This document shows positions 7,177 through 16,385 of a stretch of DNA of 64,000 bases, piece by piece. The stretch comes from Sphingobacterium arenae. Its GTDB lineage: Bacteria > Bacteroidota > Bacteroidia > Sphingobacteriales > Sphingobacteriaceae. The DNA is taken from positions 930,001 through 994,000 of the forward strand of contig NZ_JACNYK010000002.1 in the NCBI RefSeq assembly GCF_014692505.1, read 5' to 3'. The notes under the pieces were generated by a model. It saw only the letters and a list, made by a program, of their open reading frames with translations, did not search any database and had not been told where the DNA came from. A program made the translations under genes and the position numbers. Each line of letters opens with the position of its first letter. The first letter of the stretch is position 1.

Positions 7177-8013
7177 TTATTTTTTGTCTCCCATTCTGTA
7201 TACTATCTCCCTCACATGGTGTGCCCATTCACGTTCGTTTTTGGAGCTATCAAATTCCTGAAAAGGAATCCGTTCTCCGACACGAATAGTTACCGTATGG
7301 TTTCGTTGTGAAAACATCTCGTCCGGCAAATATAACATCTCTATGTTTACTTTTAATCCTATTTTTTGTCTTAGTCTAGCTAAATTATAGAAAAAATTAG
7401 AATTTTTACCATCAATATAAACGGGCACGATGTCTCTTTTATATTTTTTTGATTTCGATATAAAACTCTTCTTCCATTCTAAATCGGCAATCTTTCCTCC
7501 TATCTTGCGTGAAACCAAACCTGCCGGGAAGACCAATAATGCATTATCAGAGGCATAAGCCTGATCGATTGCTAAAATACCACTCTTTGCTTGCCCTCCT
7601 ATTTTATTCACCGGAACAAAAAGAGGTTCCAAATTTCGGACATTCATCAATATGTCATTTACCAGAAATTTGACGTCACGTCGATACCGCCCTATCGCCT
7701 GCATGATGGCGATGCCATCCAATCCGCCAAGGGGATGATTTGAAGCAAATATGACACTATCATCTACCGGAATATTCTCTACACCCTCCACCATCACTTT
7801 CACGCCTAAATCCGCTATTAACGCGTCAACGAAATCTAACCCATATAAATCCCGAAATCTGGTCATAATATCGTTAATCTCTTCTTCATGGATCACGCGC
7901 TCTAGGTAACTTATTAACGGGCTAGGAATCCATTTGGCCAGTTTTGGGCTTTTTTTTCTAATTACTTCACGAATCTGAATAAACTTTACCTGCTCTTCTT
8001 CTTCTCTGGCCAT
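7177..8013 (-). CDS. glsA: PlsC-like O-acyltransferase, probable glycine-lipid synthase GlsA
   Basis: The 278-residue protein of the lysophospholipid acyltransferase superfamily carries the catalytic NHPLGGLDG motif (His and Asp, in the spacing of the hemolysin-type subgroup) near residue 92. A second block, LLVFPAGLVSRK, corresponds to the substrate-binding FPEG-like motif. In the glycine-lipid pathway GlsA adds a second fatty acid to the hydroxyl of the N-acyl glycine made by GlsB. It is the first gene of a two-gene operon, with only 3 bases to glsB. It has no signal peptide and is expected to be a peripheral inner-membrane enzyme. Confidence 0.78.
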   Translation of the reverse strand: MAREEEEQVKFIQIREVIRKKSPKLAKWIPSPLISYLERVIHEEEINDIMTRFRDLYGLDFVDALIADLGVKVMVEGVENIPVDDSVIFASNHPLGGLDGIAIMQAIGRYRRDVKFLVNDILMNVRNLEPLFVPVNKIGGQAKSGILAIDQAYASDNALLVFPAGLVSRKIGGKIADLEWKKSFISKSKKYKRDIVPVYIDGKNSNFFYNLARLRQKIGLKVNIEMLYLPDEMFSQRNHTVTIRVGERIPFQEFDSSKNEREWAHHVREIVYRMGDKK

Positions 8014-8207
8014 TTATTTTCTAATAAGTTTCGTGTTTTGCATCATTATCGGCGTAAAAATAATAAATTTAAATTTTATTGATGTAAAAAGTTATTTACA
8101 TAAATGGTATACGGGATAACGGTAATATTGCTAATTTAGCATATAATTAAACAAGGCTAGTAAAAACGCTTTTAAGTTTTCTTTGTTTAAGTTTAAAACA
8201 GTTCATC

Positions 8208-8870
8208 ATGTATATAGGTGAAATTCTAACAAAGAACTATTTTGACGTCCAATCCGACGATAGCATCGGGTTTGCATTAGATAAGATGAGCGAACTGCAT
8301 ACTTCACAAGTTTCGGTTGTCGACGAACAGGACTTATTGGGCATTCTCACAGAAGATCATTTGCTTTCTGCGCATGATGAAACGCAGTCCTTGAATAGCT
8401 TAATGGTGTCGTTACGTTTTTTGTATCTATACGAATATCAACACGTTTACGATGCCCTCCAGTATATGGACGCACATCAATTAGAAATCCTCCCTATTTT
8501 AGATAAAGAGAACGCTTATATTGGAGTCGTGACGTCGACAGACTTATTATCTGCCATCAACGAAACATTGGGTAACAAGGATACGGGAGCAATAATTGTA
8601 TTAGAACTCGGAAAAAACGATATATCGTTTTCACACATCGCCCATATTTTTGAAGCGGAAAACATACGCATCCTCAATACAGCCGTTCGTGACATTCCAG
8701 ACACCACGAAGATGGAAATGACAATTAAAGTAGATAAAAAAAATATTTCGACCGTCGTTGCCTCTTTGTGGCGTTTCGATTATGTGGTCAAAGCGACATT
8801 CAACGATGGCAGTCAAGATTCAGATATTAAGGAACGCTATGACATCTTAATGAATTACTTAAATCTATAA
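8208..8870 (+). CDS. CBS-domain protein with ACT-like C-terminus
   Basis: The 220-residue protein has two CBS motifs (about 1-60, MYIGEILTKNYFDV to GILTEDHLL, and 70-130, ending IGVVTSTDLLSAI). A C-terminal stretch (about 137-205) reads GAIIVLELGKND..SHIAHIFE, like the ACT fold of small-molecule sensors. Tandem CBS pairs bind adenine nucleotides, and ACT modules usually bind amino acids. The ligand here is unknown. It is the first gene of a plus-strand run with nadK, and the 34-base spacing makes co-transcription likely. That could mean nucleotide sensing linked to NADP synthesis, but this is inference from position only. Confidence 0.82.
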   Translation: MYIGEILTKNYFDVQSDDSIGFALDKMSELHTSQVSVVDEQDLLGILTEDHLLSAHDETQSLNSLMVSLRFLYLYEYQHVYDALQYMDAHQLEILPILDKENAYIGVVTSTDLLSAINETLGNKDTGAIIVLELGKNDISFSHIAHIFEAENIRILNTAVRDIPDTTKMEMTIKVDKKNISTVVASLWRFDYVVKATFNDGSQDSDIKERYDILMNYLNL

Positions 8871-8922
8871 AACTCGCCGTAATTTTAGCATCTTTGCATA
8901 AGTTTTGATAAAACCGCTTTTT

Positions 8923-9816
8923 ATGCAACAAAAATCCATCGCTATATATGGCAGGGCTTTCAATTCATCCGTTGTTCCCTATGTCGAACAATTGTTTTCC
9001 TATTTGAAAGAAAAAGACATCACTATTTATATATATTCTGATTTTTACGATTTTTTGAATGGACATTTAACCTGTCCCGATTCCTTCCTTCGATATTATA
9101 GCCACAACGATCTTCCCAAAGACATTTTATTTCTATTAAGTCTTGGTGGTGATGGCACGATGCTTTCCGCCGTGTCGCAAGTTCGGGATTCAGGTATTCC
9201 GATTGCCGGAATTAATTTCGGACGCCTCGGTTTTTTAGCATCTATTCATAAGACAAAGATAATCCAAGCACTCGACGATATCCTAGCAGGACGCTATACA
9301 TTACAAGCCCGGGACTTGCTAGAAGTAGGCAGCGATCAGCAAGGAATTTTCGGAGATACTAATTTCGCGTTAAATGATATTACCGTTTTTCGCCACGACA
9401 CATCGTCTATGATCACGATCAATGTAGCATTGAATGGTGAAATTTTGAATTCGTATTGGGCTGATGGTATTATCATTGCTACGCCAACGGGCTCTACGGC
9501 ATATTCCCTAAGCTGCGGCGGTCCTATTATCATGCCAGGAAGTGGCAATTTCGTCATCACTCCAGTTGCTCCACATAATTTAAATGTACGACCAATTGTT
9601 ATCTCGGCGGATAGCGAACTTGAATTAGAGATTGAAAGTAGAACTGACAAATATATCCTCAGTTGTGACTCCCAGAACGAGACATTGAACACCACCACTA
9701 AACTGCGTATTAAACGCGCATCTTTCCGTGTGCACCTTATCCGCTTAGCTTCCGATAGCTTTTTTGGTACCCTACGTGAAAAATTGCTTTGGGGATTGGA
9801 CGTGAGAAACTATTAA
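8923..9816 (+). CDS. nadK: NAD kinase
   Basis: This enzyme phosphorylates NAD to NADP in the cytosol. The 297-residue protein has the diagnostic LGGDGTMLSA loop (catalytic Asp), NFGRLGFLAS, LNDITVFR and the glycine-rich ADGIIIATPTGSTAYS block. An in-frame TTG lies 18 bases upstream, but a CATCTTTG promoter-like box (8889-8896) ends too close to it, so I use the ATG at 8923. It sits between the CBS-domain gene and uppS. Confidence 0.94.
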   Translation: MQQKSIAIYGRAFNSSVVPYVEQLFSYLKEKDITIYIYSDFYDFLNGHLTCPDSFLRYYSHNDLPKDILFLLSLGGDGTMLSAVSQVRDSGIPIAGINFGRLGFLASIHKTKIIQALDDILAGRYTLQARDLLEVGSDQQGIFGDTNFALNDITVFRHDTSSMITINVALNGEILNSYWADGIIIATPTGSTAYSLSCGGPIIMPGSGNFVITPVAPHNLNVRPIVISADSELELEIESRTDKYILSCDSQNETLNTTTKLRIKRASFRVHLIRLASDSFFGTLREKLLWGLDVRNY

Positions 9817-9909
9817 CAATATATTTTAACACAATTTAATACCTCCATATTGCGCTAAAACGTCTATCTTTACGCCATAAAACCCGTATAAGGAAGCCCG
9901 ATAAAAGAA

Positions 9910-10647
9910 ATGAATTTCAAACAAAAGATAAATCCGAAAGCATTACCTCAACACGTAGCTATTATTATGGATGGAAACGGCAGGTGGGCAAAAGGCTTTG
10001 GAAAGTTACGTATCTTCGGCCACCAGAATGGTGTAACCGCTGTTCGGGAAGCATTGGAGGGCTGTATAGAAATTGGTGTACCCTATTTGACACTCTATGC
10101 CTTCTCATCGGAAAACTGGAACAGGCCAAAGATAGAAGTTAACGCATTGATGGAACTGCTGGTAGATACGCTGGCAAAAGAAACCAAAACCTTTTTGGAA
10201 AATGATATTCGTTTAAACGCTATAGGCAGTATTAGTGATTTACCACAAAACTGTCAAACGAAATTGGAAGACACGATAACATTAACAAAAAACAACAGCC
10301 GGTGTGTACTCACGCTCGCATTAAGCTACGGTGCTCGAGCGGAAATTATTGATGCGACGAAGTCTATCGCTAAACAAGTCGCGGAGGGCAAATTGAACCT
10401 GGAAGACATAGACGAAAAGGTATTCCGTAACAATCTGTATACTGCCGAGATACCTGACCCGGATCTAATGATCAGAACAAGTGGTGAACAGCGGATCAGC
10501 AATTATCTTCTCTACCAAATGGCGTATACAGAATTTTGCTTCCTACAGAAAATGTGGCCGGAATTTAAACGTGACGACCTCTTCGAAGCGATTTATAATT
10601 ATCAGCAAAGAGAAAGAAGATATGGTAAAACAAGCGAACAGCTATAA
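9910..10647 (+). CDS. uppS: (di-trans,poly-cis)-undecaprenyl-diphosphate synthase
   Basis: This cis-prenyltransferase makes the C55 carrier lipid for peptidoglycan and O-antigen by adding isopentenyl units to farnesyl diphosphate. The 245-residue protein contains the signature HVAIIMDGNGRWA (catalytic Asp near residue 22), the conserved YAFSSENWNRP block, and the C-terminal RTSGEQRISN and YTEFCF motifs. A TATCTTTA box at 9865-9872 could give it its own promoter. It belongs to the nadK-uppS-bamA envelope run. Confidence 0.95.
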   Translation: MNFKQKINPKALPQHVAIIMDGNGRWAKGFGKLRIFGHQNGVTAVREALEGCIEIGVPYLTLYAFSSENWNRPKIEVNALMELLVDTLAKETKTFLENDIRLNAIGSISDLPQNCQTKLEDTITLTKNNSRCVLTLALSYGARAEIIDATKSIAKQVAEGKLNLEDIDEKVFRNNLYTAEIPDPDLMIRTSGEQRISNYLLYQMAYTEFCFLQKMWPEFKRDDLFEAIYNYQQRERRYGKTSEQL

Positions 10648-10659
10648 TATTAAATTTAT

Positions 10660-10667
10660 TACCTTTG
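10660..10667 (+). promoter_or_regulatory. candidate bamA -7 box
   Basis: TACCTTTG matches TAnnTTTG and lies 13 bases after the uppS stop and about 100 bases before bamA. A second, weaker TACTTTAG lies nearer the start (about 10743). Confidence 0.45.
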
Positions 10668-10769
10668 CATCATCAATTTGGAGCCTAATTAAAAGGCTGG
10701 TTATTATTATTTCTTTTAACAAAAATTAACAAGAGATTGGTGTACTTTAGCACCGAGAAAATAGAATAA

Positions 10770-13358
10770 ATGAAGCGCTTACTATATTTAATAACATTTA
10801 CACTAGTTTTCGGGGGGCAACCTTTACTCGCTCAAATCCAAGGAAACAACCCGATTAACCTAAACGACCCTGATGATATCAGCTATTTAGATCCTAAAAA
10901 TTACATCATCGGCGGCGTACGGGTTTCCGGTACAGAGTACTTGGACAACGATGTATTGATTACTATTTCTAAATTAGTTGTAGGTCAATATATCGAAATT
11001 CCTAGTGAAGAAACAGCCAATGTTATCAAAACCTTAATGGCGCAAAATTTATTTGATGATGTACAGTTATATGCGGAAAGATTTGAGGGGGAGAATGTTT
11101 ATTTGGAGATCCGTGTGCGCGAGCGTCCACGTCTTACACGCATTGAGATTGATGGACTTAAAAAGGGCGAAAAAGAGGAAGTACAAAAGCGTTTAAATAC
11201 CAGCTCGGGTAGGATAGTTAACGAAAACTTATTAAAAACCACCCGATCGACGATCCAAAAATTTCTTCGTGAAAAGTCTTTTCTTTATCCTGAAATAGAA
11301 ATATCCACAAAAAAGGACAGCGCAGAAACAAACAACGAAATTGTTTTTGTCAATGTCACAAAGAACAAAAAAATCAAAGTTCATCGTGTATATTTTGATG
11401 GAAATGAAGAATTTTCAGATCGGCAGCTACGCAAGTACTTAAAAGGGGTAAAACCACGTCGGTGGTACCGTATTTTCGGACCGGGAAAATTCAAAGACGA
11501 CAAATATAAAGAAGCAAAAGAAAACCTAATTGCCAAGATGCAAGATAAAGGCTATCGAGATGCCCAAATTCTTGTGGATAGCATTTCGCGTTATGACAAT
11601 AATGAAGTTGACGTACATATCAATCTTCACGAAGGTCCCCGTTATTATATGGGTGATATTCAATGGTCTGGAAACTCGAAATATACAGACTCCGTACTGA
11701 ATTTGTTGTTGGGCATTGAAAAAGGAAATGTATATAGTGAGGAAAAATTAACCACCAAACTTCAAGGACCAACTCGAAATAGTGACGACATCAGTGCACT
11801 CTATCAGAACGATGGCTATCTTACTTTTGGTGTCCAGCCCATTATTAAACGTATCTATAACGATACCGTCGATGTAGAGATCGTAATAAGTGAGGGGAAA
11901 CAGTTCACTATTAATAATGTTATTGTCAAAGGAAACGATGTCACCAATGACCGTGTCGTATTACGTTCCATCTATTCCAAACCCGGACAAAAATATTCAC
12001 GGGAGCTGATTATGCGTAGTATCCGCGAAATCTCGCAATTGGGCATGTTTGACGAACAGAAGATTCAACCTGACATTCCGCAATCCTCCATGAATTATGA
12101 GGAGGGAACCACCGACATTGTGTTCAATGTCGCAGAAAAACCCTCTGATCAGGTAGAGCTTTCAGGAGGATATGGTGCTGGGCAAGTAATCGGCACATTG
12201 GGATTAACATTCAACAATTTTTCGACAAGTAATTTCTTCAAAAAAGACGCCTGGAAACCCCTTCCCCGAGGCGATGGGCAAAAGTTAAGTATCCGTGGTC
12301 AGACGTCAGGGAAAAGATATCAATCGTATAGTTTCTCTTTTTCAGAACCATGGTTAGGCGGTAAGAAACCAATTTATTTTGGTCTGAGTGCTTACACGTC
12401 TAACTCATCATATGGTGGATTTGATTACTTTACCGGTCGTCAAATGGTCTCAGATGATCAACTCAGCCGTATTTGGATGACTGGGGTAACTGCAACTTTA
12501 GGTAAACGCCTACAATGGCCGGACAATTACTTCCAAGTCAATACGTCATTGTCTTTCCAACGTTACAAATTACAAAACTATGGCGGCTACTTCTTATTTG
12601 ATAATGGTACTGCCTATAATATGAACATCACGCAGGAAATCAGTCGAAATTCGGTAGATGCGCCCATCTATCCTACTTCCGGTTCACATTTTAAATTTTC
12701 TGTGCAGTTAACACCGCCATACTCTGCTTGGAACAGTATCGATTATCAAAACGCACCGAGCGAAGTGAAATATAAGTGGACTGAGTACCATAAATGGAAG
12801 TTTGATAGCCAGTGGTACACAAGAATTGTAGGGAAATTAGTTTTGAAAAGCCAAGCTCAGTTCGGTTATTTGGGTAACTATACAAATAGAACAGAGACCT
12901 CTACATTCGAACGCTTTAAGCTCGGTGGAGACGGGATGATGGGCTTTGACTTTTTACAGGGTTCGGAAATTATTGCCATGCGAGGTTATGCTAATGGTAC
13001 CATTATTCCAGAATCCACGGGATCGCAGAATAACGGTATAAACAGAGCTATCAATTCTGGTAGCCCTATCTATGCAAAATATCAATTAGAACTTCGCCAC
13101 CCTGTTATGCTGAATGAACAGGCAACCGTATTTGTTCTCGCGTTTGCTGAGGCAGGGAATACTTGGAATAAATTTAGTGAGGTTAACCCTCTTAAAATGC
13201 GTCGTTCGGCTGGTATAGGTGCACGTATTTTTCTACCTATTTTTGGCATGTTGGGGATCGATTATGGCCATGCCTTCGATCCGATTCCGGGCTTACAGTC
13301 TAGTCAATGGAAACAGAACTTCACATTCAGCATATTACAAAACATGGGAGGATTTTAA
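10770..13358 (+). CDS. bamA: outer membrane protein assembly factor BamA
   Basis: BamA is the central pore of the BAM complex that folds beta-barrels into the outer membrane. The 862-residue precursor has a signal peptide (MKRLLYLITFTLVFGGQPLLA) and a series of POTRA repeats, recognisable as GGVRVSGTEYLD, RIEIDGLKKGE, VHRVYFDGNEEF, MGDIQWSGNSKY and INNVIVKGNDV. An Omp85 16-strand barrel follows from about residue 450, with the C-terminal block GIDYGHAFDP and a terminal Phe. Two Skp/OmpH chaperone genes follow, the usual arrangement in Bacteroidota. Confidence 0.96.
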   Translation: MKRLLYLITFTLVFGGQPLLAQIQGNNPINLNDPDDISYLDPKNYIIGGVRVSGTEYLDNDVLITISKLVVGQYIEIPSEETANVIKTLMAQNLFDDVQLYAERFEGENVYLEIRVRERPRLTRIEIDGLKKGEKEEVQKRLNTSSGRIVNENLLKTTRSTIQKFLREKSFLYPEIEISTKKDSAETNNEIVFVNVTKNKKIKVHRVYFDGNEEFSDRQLRKYLKGVKPRRWYRIFGPGKFKDDKYKEAKENLIAKMQDKGYRDAQILVDSISRYDNNEVDVHINLHEGPRYYMGDIQWSGNSKYTDSVLNLLLGIEKGNVYSEEKLTTKLQGPTRNSDDISALYQNDGYLTFGVQPIIKRIYNDTVDVEIVISEGKQFTINNVIVKGNDVTNDRVVLRSIYSKPGQKYSRELIMRSIREISQLGMFDEQKIQPDIPQSSMNYEEGTTDIVFNVAEKPSDQVELSGGYGAGQVIGTLGLTFNNFSTSNFFKKDAWKPLPRGDGQKLSIRGQTSGKRYQSYSFSFSEPWLGGKKPIYFGLSAYTSNSSYGGFDYFTGRQMVSDDQLSRIWMTGVTATLGKRLQWPDNYFQVNTSLSFQRYKLQNYGGYFLFDNGTAYNMNITQEISRNSVDAPIYPTSGSHFKFSVQLTPPYSAWNSIDYQNAPSEVKYKWTEYHKWKFDSQWYTRIVGKLVLKSQAQFGYLGNYTNRTETSTFERFKLGGDGMMGFDFLQGSEIIAMRGYANGTIIPESTGSQNNGINRAINSGSPIYAKYQLELRHPVMLNEQATVFVLAFAEAGNTWNKFSEVNPLKMRRSAGIGARIFLPIFGMLGIDYGHAFDPIPGLQSSQWKQNFTFSILQNMGGF

Positions 13359-13414
13359 ACTTTTTGGAACTATTATTGTCCTAAAATTTAGAGAAATAAG
13401 TAATTTGAAAATAT

Positions 13415-13948
13415 ATGAAAAAGGTAATATTTATCGTCAGTTTGATTGTAGCTTCAGTAACCCTAGCTTCCGCTCAGCGTTTGGCGTATGTAGATTCTGA
13501 ATATATTTTAAAACATATCCCGGAATACACCGCTGCACAAAAACAATTGGATAACCTTTCCAGTACATGGCAAACGGAGGTCGATAAACAATACGAGGAA
13601 ATTGAAAAACTGTACCAAGCTTATCAAAATGACCAAGTGCTATTAAATGAAGATATGCGCCGTCGTAGAGAAGATGAAATTGTAAATAAAGAAAAACAAG
13701 TAAAAGATTTTCAACGTCAAAAATTTGGCTTTGAGGGCGATCTATACAAAGAAAGAATCCGTTTAATACAACCTATCCAAGATCGGGTATCAAATGCGAT
13801 ACAGGAATTGGCTAAAAGTGAAAGTTTGGATTTGATTCTGGATAAAGGTAGCGAAGTCGCCATTCTATTTGCTAATCCCAGCTTAGATAAAAGTAATGAC
13901 ATCGTTACAAAATTAGGTTTGAAACCGAATCCAAGCCTAGCGAATTAA
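13415..13948 (+). CDS. OmpH/Skp family periplasmic chaperone (first copy)
   Basis: The 177-residue precursor has a signal peptide (MKKVIFIVSLIVASVTLASA), then AYVDSEYILKHIPEY, the typical start of OmpH proteins, and a long charged coiled-coil (about 45-130). A short C-terminal strand region contains DLILDKGSEVAILFANP. Skp-type proteins are trimeric holdases that escort unfolded outer-membrane proteins to BamA. It lies 56 bases after bamA and before a second OmpH gene, so the three are likely one operon. Confidence 0.9.
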   Translation: MKKVIFIVSLIVASVTLASAQRLAYVDSEYILKHIPEYTAAQKQLDNLSSTWQTEVDKQYEEIEKLYQAYQNDQVLLNEDMRRRREDEIVNKEKQVKDFQRQKFGFEGDLYKERIRLIQPIQDRVSNAIQELAKSESLDLILDKGSEVAILFANPSLDKSNDIVTKLGLKPNPSLAN

Positions 13949-14044
13949 TTTTTTTATTATACTTGTAGCAAGAAATTGCAATTAATTATTAACGTATATT
14001 TATAAAACAAAAAAGTGTTTTGGTTGATAAAAGAGAACCAAAAA

Positions 14045-14647
14045 ATGATTAAAATGAGAAGAATGAAAAATTTATTTAGAAGTGTAGCTTTAGTAGCGGT
14101 GGTATTTTTGGGCTTACAACAGGTAAATGCTCAACAAAAGATTGGTCATATCAATGCCGATGAAATTTTTCAGTTAACTCCTGAATTTAAAACGGCAAAT
14201 GATCAGTTAAGAACATTGAACGAGACGAAAACACAAGAATTACAGGGGATGTATGCTGAGTTTCAAAAGAAACAAACCGAAGCTAACGAAAAATACAGAA
14301 GCCGGAGTGAGGCAAACAAAGAAACCATTGATGCAGAACTACAGGTATTAGGAGAGGAGCTTCAAAACATCGAACAGCGTATACAAGAAGTACAACGTGT
14401 CGCACAAGAAGATATGAGTAAAAAGCAACAAGAGCTTTTGACCCCTATCCAGACCAAGGTTATGACCGCTATCAATGCTGTAGCTAAAGAAAAAGGATAT
14501 GCTTACGTATTGGATACTTCATCCGGAAATGTTATTTACTTCCAAGGTGGAGAAGATATATCGATGGACGTACGTACAAAACTAGGTATTAGCCCAGATG
14601 CTAAACCGGTGACACCCGCAGTACCTACTACGGAACAGCCACAGTAA
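14045..14647 (+). CDS. OmpH/Skp family periplasmic chaperone (second copy)
   Basis: The architecture matches its neighbour: a signal peptide (NLFRSVALVAVVFLGLQQVNA), IGHINADEIFQLTPEF, a coiled-coil rich in Glu/Gln (about 60-140) and the terminal AYVLDTSSGNVIYF region. It also has a Pro/Thr-rich extension absent from the first copy. Three ATGs (14045, 14054, 14063) are possible. I report 14045, but 14063 gives the cleanest signal peptide. The copies differ enough to be ancient paralogues, possibly with different clients. The unit ends at the hairpin 14658-14704. Confidence 0.88.
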   Translation: MIKMRRMKNLFRSVALVAVVFLGLQQVNAQQKIGHINADEIFQLTPEFKTANDQLRTLNETKTQELQGMYAEFQKKQTEANEKYRSRSEANKETIDAELQVLGEELQNIEQRIQEVQRVAQEDMSKKQQELLTPIQTKVMTAINAVAKEKGYAYVLDTSSGNVIYFQGGEDISMDVRTKLGISPDAKPVTPAVPTTEQPQ

Positions 14648-14657
14648 AACCCTGTTT

Positions 14658-14704
14658 CACAAAATAGCAAAAGGAGACCAATGGTCTCCTTTTGCTATTT
14701 TGTG
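14658..14704. terminator. 22-bp bidirectional terminator
   Basis: A perfect 22-bp stem (14658-14679 with 14683-14704) has a 3-base loop and AAAATAGC/GCTATTTT arms. It separates the bamA-ompH operon from the converging susCD operon and can stop transcription from either side. Confidence 0.85.
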
Positions 14705-14741
14705 ATTTTATGTATCCATTCGGACACTTGTTATTGCGGTT

Positions 14742-16373
14742 TTATTGATAACCTTCATTTTGTCTAAACTCCTCTTTATTGAAAATCGCATCAAGCTGTT
14801 CTTGCGGAATCGGTCGGACGACATGATGGTTCTGCAAAGTCGGTCCAACATCTGGATTATTGTTTTTTACTCTGTCGAATAATTTACCTGTACGTTTTAG
14901 ATCGAACCAACGGATCTGTTCGCCAGCAAACTCTCTAGCCCGTTCATCCAAGATAAAATCAAGCGTTATTTGCGATGGAACAACCTTCATTTGTTCTTCA
15001 AACCCCGGTTTCGCAGCTCTCTCACGAACAATATTTACCCAGTACGCTGCAGAATCCAGATTCCCTAATTTCAATTGGGCTTCTGCTGCATTTAAATACA
15101 ATTCCGCCAAACGTATCACAAATACATCCCGCGCACTTTGCGCTTCATTAGCAGACGCTCTCGTGTTATCTAAAAATTTACAGAGTGTAGGATATCTCAG
15201 CTGATCCTTAACTTTACCATCTGTTTGATACATATAATTCCGATCATATATTTTGTATGCTTTACCTGACGAATTTATCGCTTTTCTGGTTGTATACACC
15301 GCAGTATCTCCCAATGCTAAATTGCCAATTGGATTATTAACATAGAAAACTTCCTTAAAACTTCCCTCATATCGCTCGTCGCCCGCGGGAAATAGATCCA
15401 ATAAAAATCGTGTAGGCATATACCGATTGAAGGGTCTGCCATTTTCGGTATCCCGCATCATGCCTGTCTCGGTATCATATTTCATAATAAACATCAAGTG
15501 TCCATTATTGCTTCCACGGCTATGTCCCAACGGATTAAGGATTTCATCTTCTTTATCGTTTAATGCTAAATTTGTCGAATAATTGACGGCGTATATCACC
15601 TCATTATTTTTAAGATTCGACATATCCCAGAGATCTGCGTATTTTTCCTCCAATTCGAAACCAAAATTCCCATTGATAACCGATGTGGCGTATTGATTTG
15701 CTTTTTGGTCATTGCCTATCGTCAAATACACTCGGGATAGAAACGCTCTTGCAGCTGGATTAGTTACCCGTCCATAGTCTGACGTCGTATTAGGTAAATA
15801 CTGTATAGAAAGCAACAAATCTTCTTCTATTAGCTTATAAAAATCTTCTATTGCGGATTTATTAGCTGTTGTTACAATACCGCTTGTTTCTTCTATGGAT
15901 AGATGTACCCCTCCCCATGTTTCCACAATATGCCAATAATAAAATGCTCGTAAAAAGTGTAACTCTGCCAAGCGTATGTTCTTCAGGTCCTCCTCAAAGC
16001 CAGCACCATCTATTCTGGAGATACCGGCATTACAAATATTCACGGCAGCATATAACGCTTTCCACTCCGTTTCTATAGCGCCATTATTACCTTGCAGGTT
16101 TATATACTTTGTCAGATCAGGGTAGATATCCCCTGCCCCACTCATCCACAGGTCAGTTCCCATTTCAGACAAACTATATCCCTCTTCTTTCCCATACCAC
16201 CAACGTTGATAAGAATACGCTGCATTTATCAAGGTTTCGAATCCCTGAGGGGTATTATACACCGTTTCCGACGTAATACCACTTGGATTATACTCTTCTA
16301 TCATATCGCTACAGGACATCGTTACACTCAACAGTAAAGCTCCTGCAATCCATTTAAAAACTATATTTTTCAT
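14742..16373 (-). CDS. SusD/RagB-like outer-membrane lipoprotein
   Basis: The 543-residue protein has a lipoprotein signal (LLLSVTMSC, acylated Cys at about 21) followed by the SusD-like N-terminal domain. It continues through TPR-like helices (LRAFYYWHIVETWGGV, NPAARAFLSRVYLTIGN) to the conserved C-terminal RAREFAGEQIRWFDLKRTGK. SusD proteins sit on the cell surface, bind the glycan or peptide substrate and act as the lid of the SusC pore. It lies 12 bases after susC. No glycoside hydrolase, sulfatase, protease or sensor gene adjoins the pair, so the substrate cannot be read from context. Confidence 0.93.
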   Translation of the reverse strand: MKNIVFKWIAGALLLSVTMSCSDMIEEYNPSGITSETVYNTPQGFETLINAAYSYQRWWYGKEEGYSLSEMGTDLWMSGAGDIYPDLTKYINLQGNNGAIETEWKALYAAVNICNAGISRIDGAGFEEDLKNIRLAELHFLRAFYYWHIVETWGGVHLSIEETSGIVTTANKSAIEDFYKLIEEDLLLSIQYLPNTTSDYGRVTNPAARAFLSRVYLTIGNDQKANQYATSVINGNFGFELEEKYADLWDMSNLKNNEVIYAVNYSTNLALNDKEDEILNPLGHSRGSNNGHLMFIMKYDTETGMMRDTENGRPFNRYMPTRFLLDLFPAGDERYEGSFKEVFYVNNPIGNLALGDTAVYTTRKAINSSGKAYKIYDRNYMYQTDGKVKDQLRYPTLCKFLDNTRASANEAQSARDVFVIRLAELYLNAAEAQLKLGNLDSAAYWVNIVRERAAKPGFEEQMKVVPSQITLDFILDERAREFAGEQIRWFDLKRTGKLFDRVKNNNPDVGPTLQNHHVVRPIPQEQLDAIFNKEEFRQNEGYQ

Positions 16374-16385
16374 ATTTTTTACTTT

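Noticed and set aside
10481..10729. 82-codon frame overlapping the uppS 3' end
   Set aside because: It is a shifted frame within uppS that runs into the bamA promoter region, with no independent start signal.
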